From the NCBI GenBank assembly GCA_037190665.1, contig JBBCJT010000083.1:1-17453 (forward strand): a stretch of DNA of 17,453 bases. Reading direction: 5' to 3'. The first letter of the stretch is position 1. Every line of letters begins with the position of its first letter. This document shows positions 1 to 9,200 of this stretch, piece by piece. Source of the stretch: JBBCJT01 sp037190665 (GTDB lineage: Bacteria; Pseudomonadota; Alphaproteobacteria; Acetobacterales; Acetobacteraceae). The notes below the pieces were generated by a model. The model did not search any database and was not told the origin of the DNA. It worked only from the letters and a program-made list of their open reading frames with translations. A program made the translations under genes and the position numbers.

Positions 1-144
1 AGGCGCGATCCGGCCGCGAAATGGTTGCATCGCCGACAGATCGCGGAGCGCATGGCGATGCATCCGCAGTGGGCACACCAATGGCGCTATGCACATTTCG
101 TAGATGAATTTCCTGGTTGCAGACGCACGGACATTTGCGAATGA
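1..144 (+). CDS. C-terminal fragment of an unidentified protein
   Basis: Frame 1 is open from the first base of the window and closes at TGA 142-144, giving 47 residues of a gene that begins outside. The peptide is rich in Trp, His and Arg (it contains KWLHRRQIAERM and HQWRYAHFVDEFPGC) and ends in DICE. The other two forward frames close at about 102-112. The first 24 codons have mostly G or C at the third position, as expected for coding DNA here, while the last 20 are weaker. I do not recognise the family. It lies 119 bases before the giant gene on the same strand, and nothing shows that the two are functionally linked. It could also be a chance open frame in high-GC DNA, so confidence is modest. 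Confidence 0.4.
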   Translation, partial: RRDPAAKWLHRRQIAERMAMHPQWAHQWRYAHFVDEFPGCRRTDICE

Positions 145-262
145 TAGTAGCAACGTAGCAGTCACACGCACGAGCATGGCCCTGACCCTGATGCCGAGCA
201 GAAGACCGCTGGCCGGAACTGCTTCCCGCCACTGCTCTGCATCCAAACTATAGAACTTCAAG
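145..262. other. Leader region before the giant gene; no clear promoter
   Basis: This 118-base gap is visibly less GC-rich than the genes around it. I see no good sigma-70 pair. TTGCAG (117-122) with AATGAT (140-145) has 17-base spacing but poor matches. TATAGA (249-254) resembles a -10 element and sits just before the TTG start, but it lacks a -35 partner. There is no Shine-Dalgarno sequence in front of the start codon at 263. An in-frame TAG at 251-253 limits how far upstream the giant gene can begin. Confidence 0.4.
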
Positions 263-3200
263 TTGAATTATTCTGAGCACCTCTTCGCGCCTCTGGAAGA
301 GCGGGTGCTCCTCGCGGCACAGCCTGTCGTGGCCATCGGCGGGGATACCGCGCCGCTGATCGGCGAGCAGACGCAGATCGACATCACCTTCAGCAACCAG
401 CCCGACGGCAGCCCGGGCAGCGATACCGGCTACGCGCCCTATGTCGATCTGATCCTGCCGCAGAACGGCGCCGACGGCGCGGGCGTCGGCAGCACGCCGC
501 CGAACCAGAACGACGGCGTGACCTTCGTCGCGGCGACCTATCTCGGCCAGCAGGTCGCGGCCACGGTCCTCGAATTCGATGCCAACGGACAGGCCGTCCA
601 TCCCTTCGCCAAGGATGCCTCGGGCAACCTGCGCGTGGTCAACGCGGCCGATTACGGTGCGGCGGCGGGCGACCAGCTCGTCGTGCTGCGGCTGCCGTTC
701 GGGTCCTTCGTCGCGGACCAGCCGGCGGCGAACATCCAGGTCACCGTGCAGGTCTCGGAGCTCGCCGATGTCGGCGTCAGCCTGCCGGTCTCCGCCGTGG
801 GCGGGTTCGCCTACGGGCGGGACCCGTCGAACAACCCCACCGTCGACCCGCCCGTCCTGGGCACATCCGTCTCGACGTCGCTGACGCCGACCGTGCTGCG
901 CTTCGACAAGGTCTACGACGGACCCGAGGGCGAGACGACGACCGGCCCGAACTTCCCGCGCAGCTTCACCATCAACCTCGACATCGCCACCGGGCAGTTG
1001 CTCACCGATGCGAGCATCCTCGACACCCTGCCCGACGGCATCGTCGTCGTCGGCACGCCGGTCCTTGCGGGTCTGCCGGGAACGGCCGCCTACGACCCGC
1101 TGACGCACACCGTCACCGCGACGCTGGGGGGTCCGGTGACCGGCGTGGCCGGGGTGGATGGCACGCTGACGATCAACTTCTACGTCGGCGAGTTCATGGC
1201 GCCGGGCGATCCCACGACGCCCGTGCTGGACCCGCAGACCGGCGCGCCGCGCACGCTCGAGAACAACGTCAGCGCGCAGATCGACTGGACGCCGATCGAC
1301 GGACGCGATCCGCCCGGTACCATCGTCATCGACGAGCCGGGGCCGGAGGCCGTGTTCGTCGCCCGGAGCATCGCCACGCAGAAGACGCAGGCCGTGCTCA
1401 TCGACACGAACGCGGCGGGCCTCGGGCCCGGCGATACGCTGCGCTACACGATCGACGTCCAGATCTCCGACTACTTCGAATTCCAGAACCTCACGCTGGA
1501 CGACCTGCTGTCGGACGGTCAGTCCTATGTGAACGGCAGCGCCACGCTCGCGGTCGTGGAAGGCGGCTCCACGGCGGGGTCGGGCGCGTTCGCCGTGCCG
1601 AACATCATCGTCACCCGAGATCCGGCGACGGGGGCGACGACGTTCCGCTTCCTCGTCTCCGATCAGCTCGTCGCCAACGGGGCGCCCGACGGACTGCTCA
1701 CGGGCGGCGAGTTCGCCGGTTCGCCCACCACGCTGCGCATCACCTACGACACGGTGGTCGAGAGCTTCTTCCTCGCCACCGGCCATCCGGTCGTTCAGGG
1801 CGATACGCTGTCGAACTCCGTGTCGGTCGGCGCGGAAGTGGTCGATGGCGGCATCCCGACCGGCAACATCCCGGGTGACACGAGTTCCAGCGGTGCGACG
1901 ATCGCCACCGGCGCGATCTCGAAAGAGATCTATGCGATCAACGGCAATCTCATCGCGCCGAGCACCGCGGTCGAGATCGGCGCGGGCGATCTCGTCACCT
2001 TCCGCCTCAGCTACAGCATGCCGCAGTCGCTCGCAGACGACCTCGTCATCACCGACTATCTTCCGCTGCCGATCTTCGACGTCTCCGGCCTCGCGCTGAC
2101 CATCGACGGCACGGTGGACGCGTCGGTGCCCGGCGAGAACATCATCAAGTGGGGCCCGGACGCCGCGGACTTCGCGCTGCTGCTGACGCAGACCCCCATC
2201 CTCAGCCGGGACCTCGCGAACAACACCTTCACCATCGAATTCCTCAACCTCCATCCGGTCACGGCGGTCGCGACGACGGCGGACATCCTCTTCACGGTCA
2301 GGGTGGTGGACCAGCCGTTCGGGGACGGCCTGCAGATGACCAACCAGGTCCGGGCCGTCGAACTGACGGATGCGGGCGAGGTCCTCGCCGAAGGGACGGC
2401 GATACGGCAGCTCACCCTGACCGAGCCGGAGCTGCGCATCACGAAGGGCGTGGTCGCCACCGACAACGCGAGCGGCGTCTTCAGCCCGGGCGCCACTGGC
2501 CCCGTCTCCTTCTCCGCGCCCGGTTCCGCCGGCGTGCGCTTCGCCGGCACCATCGACAGCACGAACCTCGCCGCCGTTCCCATCAACAGCAACCTGCTGA
2601 GGATCGATGCCGGCGATCTCGTGACGTTCGCGATCGTGGTCGAGAACCGGGGCAGCGGCATCAACGGCGCGTTCGACATCCGGCTCGATGACAACCATCC
2701 CACCGGCTATGTCATCCCGGACAGCGGGCTGAACCTTCAGGTGACCGACGGCGCCGGCAATCTGCTGCCATACGTCCTGTCTCTCGGGACCAGCGGCGCC
2801 AGCCTCACGCTCACCGACCCGCCGGGGTCGAGCACCGGAGCGCTGACGCCGTTCTCGCCGACCGGCGGCGCCAACATCGTCGTCATCACCTATGACCTGC
2901 GCGTCGGCGATCTGGTCGAGGCAACGGCATCCATCCCGAATCTGGCCGAGATCGACAGCTATGCCGCGGTGGAAGGCGGCGTCGACCGGGTGCCGACAAC
3001 GACGGAGCAGGTCAGCGACACGGCGGCGATCACCATCGCCGTGCCGCAGTTCAACAAGAACATCATCGCCACCTCCCTGCCCGAGACGGGAGACGGCATG
3101 GGCGTCGTCGGCGTTCCCGACCTCAATGTCGGGGAGACGATAACGTTCGAGCTGGTGGTGACGCTCCACGAAGGCCGCATCCGCAACCTCGTGGTGGAAG

Positions 3201-6200
3201 ACAGGCTGCCGCTCCTGCCCGGGCGGCTCGATTTCGTCAGCGCCGAGGTCGTTTCCATCGGCGCGAACCTGTTCGAGGGGGACGGCACCGGCCTCATCCG
3301 CAACCTCGGGCTGCCGCCCCCGGTGATCACGAATGTCGGCAACGTCGTCCTGTTCACCTTCGCGAACGACATCCTGAACGTCCCCGACAACGTGGTGAGC
3401 GATGCCGACCGCATCGTGGTGCGGGTCACGGCCGTCGCCGCGGACGTGCCGGGAAACCAGCCGGGCGTTGATCTGGAGAATGTCGGGATCGCGCGGTTCA
3501 CGGTCGGCACCCAGCCGATCAGCGTCACCGACACGGCGACGGCGGAGATGGTCGGCCCCGCCTTCAACCTGACGAAAGTCGCCGATGTCGAGCTGGTGCA
3601 GGGCAACGACATCGTCACCTACACGGTCACGTTCTCACCGCTCGTTTCCCTGACCGCCGGCCCGCTTTTCGACGCCATTCTGACCGATCCGCTGCTGCCG
3701 GGCCTGCTGACGCTGGTGGCGGGCAGCGCGATCATCGTGCAGGGGCCCGCCGGCGGCGCCACCATCAGCGAGGCCGGCGGCATCGTCACCGTCACCGCCC
3801 CGGTCATCATGCCGGGCGAGACGATCAGCATAACCTACCAGGCGCTGGTCGATCCCAGCGTGCTCGCGGGCAGCGTGCTGCCCAACACGGTGACCGGCCG
3901 CTCGGACAGCTATCCGGGAACAAATCCGCTCGGCGTGGAGCGCGAATACACGGCGTCCGCGACGGAGAGCGTGCGCGTTCCGGGCCCGGGCGTGACGAAG
4001 ACCGTCAGCGTGGCGGACACGAGCCTTCCGGAAACCGGCAGCAGCCGCTTCGACTCCTCGCGCGTCGATCTCGCGATCGGCGAGATCGTGACCTACCGCA
4101 TCGTGGTCGTGCTGCCCGAAGCGGTCACCCAGATCGTCACGTTCGAGGACTTCCTGCCGATACCGGGCGGGACCCCCGCCAACGAGGGGCTGTTCGAGTT
4201 CCTCTCCGCCGATCTGGTCCGGGTCGGTGCCAACATCTCGGGCCTCGCGCCGGGCGTGCCGGTGATCGGGGACCGCAATGGCGACGGCATCAACGACTTC
4301 ATCAGGGTGGTCGTCGGGACCCTGACCAACACGCCGGACGGCGTGGTGGACGCGAACGACGAGGTCGAGGTCACCGTCACGGCGCGGGTCAGGGACGCTG
4401 CCGTCAATCGGGCGGGCCAGGCACCGGTCAACCTGACGGTCGTCACGTTCGATAGCGGCGGCGTGACCTCGAGCGTGTCCGCCACGGCCACGGTGGACAT
4501 CGTCGAGCCCACGATGGTGGTCAACAAGTCCTCGAGCAGCTCATCCGGCGACGGGGGCGATATCGTCGTCTATCGGATCGCGTTCGGCGTTTCCGGCTTC
4601 CAGGACGGTCCTGCCTACGACGTGGTGCTGACGGACACCATCCCGGTGGGGATGGACATCGATCTCGCCTCGCTCGCCTTCGCCAGTCCGGTGCCGATCG
4701 GCACCACGCTTGCGTACGATGCGGGCACGCGGCTGATCACGGTCACCGTGCCGGTGATGACCTTCGAATCCAGCGCCATCGTCCTCGGCTACCGGACCAT
4801 CGTCGCCAACACGGTTCACCCCGACGAGGTCCTGCTGAACACGGCCTCGGTCGTGTTCGACAGCCATCCGGGCGATCCCGGTGACGAATACCAGCGCAAC
4901 TACGGCCCGGTGCAGGACATCGCCACCTTCACCATCGACCGCCCCCTCGTCAGCAAGGTGATATCGAGCACCGATATCCCCGAGACGAACATACTGCAGC
5001 TATCGCCCGTCATCACCGACGTGGCGATCGGCGAGACCGTCCGTTACCTCGTCAGGGTCCAGATGCCCGCGGTGACGACCGATCTGGTGCTGACGGACCT
5101 CCTGCCCGTCGCGCAGGGTGCGGATCCGCTGACCGGCGACATGGAGTGGATCAGCTCGCGCATCGTCTCCCTCGGCGCGAACCTCCGGTTCACGCCCGGG
5201 ATCAGCATCGGTAATCCGGGCGTCATCAGCGACCGCAACGGCGACGGCGTTCTCGATACGGTGGTCTGGGATCTCGGCCAGGTCACGAACATCGCGGACA
5301 ATGTCATCTCGCAGGAAGACTTCATCGTCGTCGAGGTCGTGGGCCGCGTCCTCAATCGCCCCACCAACCAGCCGGCGGATCAGCTCACCAATGTGGGGCA
5401 GCTCGAATATACGCGCGCGGACGGTTCCGTGGGCGTTCTGTCCAACTCGGCCACGGTGGAGATCGTCTCCCCGGAGCTGATCGTCGCCAAGACCCCGGAC
5501 ATCACCACCGGCGATGCCGGCGACATCGTCACCTACACGGTCGCGATCACCCACGACCAGATTGCGTCCACGGCCGATGCCTACCAACTGGTCGTGACCG
5601 ACCTGCTCGCGCCCGGGCTTCAGCTCATCGCCGGCAGCGTCACCGTCTCGCTCACCAACTCGGTCGGCAGCTTCGTGATCCGCAGCGGGAACAATCCCGG
5701 GGACACCAGCGTCGATGTGGCGCTGAGCCAGCTTTCCAATGCGATCCCGGTGTTCTCCGATGGCGTGCTGACGATCTCCTACCAGGCGCGGCTGATGGAG
5801 ACGGTCCGCCAGGGCGACGTCCTGACGAACACCGCCGCGGTGACGTGGCAGAGCGCACCCGCCGGCTTCCCCCAGGCGCGGCCGGACGCGGCCAGCGACG
5901 ATGCGAGCGTCACGGTCGTCTTCCCGGTGGCGATCGACAAATCCGTCGTCGCCACGTCGCTGCCGGAAACCGCCTCGGGCTTCTTCGACCCGACCCTCCC
6001 CGATCTCGCGATCGGCGAGACGGCGACGTACGAGGTCCGGGTCACGCTCGGCGAGGGCACGCAGCAGGTCCTCGTGCAGGACACACTGCCCGCCGGGCTC
6101 GTCTTCGTATCCGGCACCGTCGTCTCCATCGGCGCGGGCATCAGCAACACCGCGATCGGCATCGGCGCCGCGCCCGTCGTCAGCGGCGGGCTCGTGACCT

Positions 6201-9200
6201 TCGACTTCGGCAATGCCGTGGTGAACGCCGGCGACAATCTGCTGGACGACGGGGATGTCATCGTCCTGCAGATCGTCGCGCGCGCCGCACCCGGCGTCAG
6301 CGCGGCCGGCGATACGCTGACCAACAACGCGACATTCACCAGCGACGGCGGCGCACTGACCGACGCGGCACCTGTCGAGGTGGTCAAGCCCGATCCCGTC
6401 ATCACGAAGACCGCCTCGGTCGTCTCCGGCGATGCGGGCGACCTCGTCACCTTCACGGTGGAGATCGCGCAGAACGCCGGGGCGTCCGCCCCGCTCTACG
6501 ATCTGTTCATCCAGGACATCCTGCCGGTTGGCTACGTCCTCGTCGCGGGCAGCGCCAGCGCCACGCGCGGCACAGTCACGGAGACGGGCGGCGACACCGT
6601 GCAGCTCACCCTCGGCGGCGCGGCGCTGCTGCCGGTGGACGACCCGGCAACGCCCGGCGTCGACGAGGCGCGCATCTTCCTCACCTACAGCGCCCGTCTC
6701 GCCGACACCGTCCGACCCGGCGACGTGGTGACCAACACCGTGACCTTCACGGGCACCTCCGCGCCCGGCGGCGGGCCGACGGCCGAGGACTACACCGGCC
6801 AGGACGATGCCAGCGTCACGGTCATCCTGCCGCTGGCATTCGACAAATCCATCATCGCGACATCGCTCCCCGAGACGACATCGGCCTTCTTCGACCCGAC
6901 CGTCCCGGACCTCGCGATCGGCGAGACGGCGACCTACGAGATCCGGATCAGGCTGGGCGAAGGCACGCAGCAGGTGCTGGTGCAGGACACGCTGCCGACC
7001 GGTCTCGTCTTCGTGTCGGGCACCGTCGTCTCCATCGGCGCGAGCATCAGCAACACCGCGATCGGCGTCGGCGCCGCGCCTGTCGTCAGCGGCGGGCTCG
7101 TCACCTTCGACTTCGGCAACGCCGTCGTGAATACCGGCGACGATGTGCTGGACGACGGCGACGTCATCGTCCTTCACGTCACCGCACGCGCCGCACCCGG
7201 CGTCAGCGCCGCCGGCGACACGCTGACCAACAACGCGACCTTCACCACCGACTCCGGCGTGCTGACCGACGCAGCACCGGTCGAGGTGGTCAAACCCGAT
7301 CCGGTGATCACCAAGGTCTCCTCCGTCGCGTCGGGCGATGCGGGCGATCTCGTCACCTTCACGGTGGAGATCGCGCAGAACGTCGGCGCGTCCGGGCCGC
7401 TCTACGACCTGTTCGTGCAGGACATCCTGCCCGTCGGCTACGTCCTCGTCGCCGGCAGCGCGAGCGCGACGCGCGGCAGCGTCGTGGAGGTCGGCGGCAC
7501 CACCATCCAGGTCACGCTCGGCGGCGCGGCCCTGCTGCCGGTCGACGATCCGGCGACGCCCGGCATCGACGAGGCGCGCATCCTCGTCACCTACAGCGCC
7601 CGCCTCGCCGACAGCGTCGAACCCGGTCAGGTCATCACGAACACGGCGACCTTCGCGGGAGCGTCCGCGCCCGGCGGCGGGCCGACGACGGAAGCCTATT
7701 CGGGCCAGGACGATGCGCAGGTCACCGTCGCGATGCCTGTCGCGCTCGACAAGCAGATCGTCGCCACCTCGCTGCCCGAGAGCACGGAGAACCAGTTCGA
7801 CCCGGCGCTGACCGATCTGGCGGTGGGCGAGACCGTCACCTATCACCTCACGGCGACCCTGTCCGAGGGCACGCAGACCCTCGTCATCACCGACACGCTG
7901 CCCGCGGGGCTGGAAGTGCTTTCCACCCGGGTGGTCGCGCTCGGGGCCGGGGTCAGCGCCGGCGCGCCGGCGATCACCGTCACCGGCCAGCTCGTGACGT
8001 TCGATTTCGCGACCGTCGTCAACACCGGCAACAACGACGTCACCGACGGCACCGTCACCGTGGAGATCATCGCACGGGTGCAGGACGTGCCGGGCAATGT
8101 CGCGGGCACGGCGCTGACCAACGCCGGCACCGTCACCATCGCCTCCCCCACCGATCCGCTCGCACCCGGCGGTACCGAGCAGGATGCCGACAGCGTCACC
8201 GTCGAGGTGGTCGAACCGGCGCTGGTGATCGACAAGGTCGCCCCGCCCGGCTTCGTGTCGGCGGGCGAGACGATCGCCTACGGCGTCACGCTGACGCATG
8301 CGCCGGGGTCCACGGCGGCGGCCTACGACATCGTGGTCGAGGACCTGCTGACCGATCCCAATCTCGAACTCGTCGCCGGCACCGTGGTGACGAGCGCCGG
8401 CACGGTCGTGCTCGGCAACGGCACGGGCGACACCACGATGCGGATCGAGGTGCCGGTCCTCGCGCTCGGCCAGACGCTGACCGTGACCTTCACTGCCCGC
8501 GTCGCCGCCAACGCGCCGGGCGGCGTGACGCTGACCAATACGGTGACCGACACGTTCGACAGCGCCGGCGGGGCCGGTGGCCGGCCGGACGGCGGCAGCG
8601 ACAGCACCCAGACGCCCGGCGCGCCCGCCCAGACCAAGGCGATCGTCGCGACATCCAACCCCGATACGGGCACCGGCCAGTTCGATCCGACGCTCATCGA
8701 TCTCGAGATCGGCGAGGAGCTGACCTACCAGATCACCGTGGTGCTGCCGCAGGGCACCACCGACAATCTGGTGCTGTCGGATATCTTCCCCTCCGTGCTC
8801 CAGCCGCTCGCCGCGCGCGTCGTCTCCATCGGCGGCGGACTGACCACCGGAGCACCCTCCATCGTCATCTCCGGCCAGACCGTGACCTTCGTCTTCGGCA
8901 CGGTGGTGAACAGCTCCGACGCCACGGTCGGGGCCGAGGACACCATCACGCTCGAGATCGACGGGCTCGTCGTGGATGATGCGGCGTTCATCGCCGGCGA
9001 TCTCATCGTCAACGCCGCGCGCATGGACTTCACCATCGCCGGGCGGGACGGCACGCTGCAGACGCAGGCCGAAGCGGAGCTGGTGGAACCCCAGCTCAAC
9101 ATCGCCAAGAACGTCGATGTGCTCTCCGGCGATGCCGGCCTGCTGCTCACCTACACCGTGACGATCTCCCACGCGGCCGGCTCCACGGCCGCCTCCTACG

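Noticed and set aside
196..237. GAGCAG/CTGCTC inverted repeat as a terminator or operator
   Set aside because: It has only 6 paired bases with a 30-base loop and no T tract, so it is likely chance.
248..3169. Long minus-strand open frame of 973 codons
   Set aside because: It is the mirror of the giant gene. The peptide is Arg/Asp/Gly-rich without domains, which is typical of the antisense of high-GC coding DNA.
5845..8979. Plus-strand open frame of 1044 codons in another phase of the giant gene
   Set aside because: It is an Arg/His-rich frame-shifted translation of the repeats. The in-phase frame has the consistent domain pattern.
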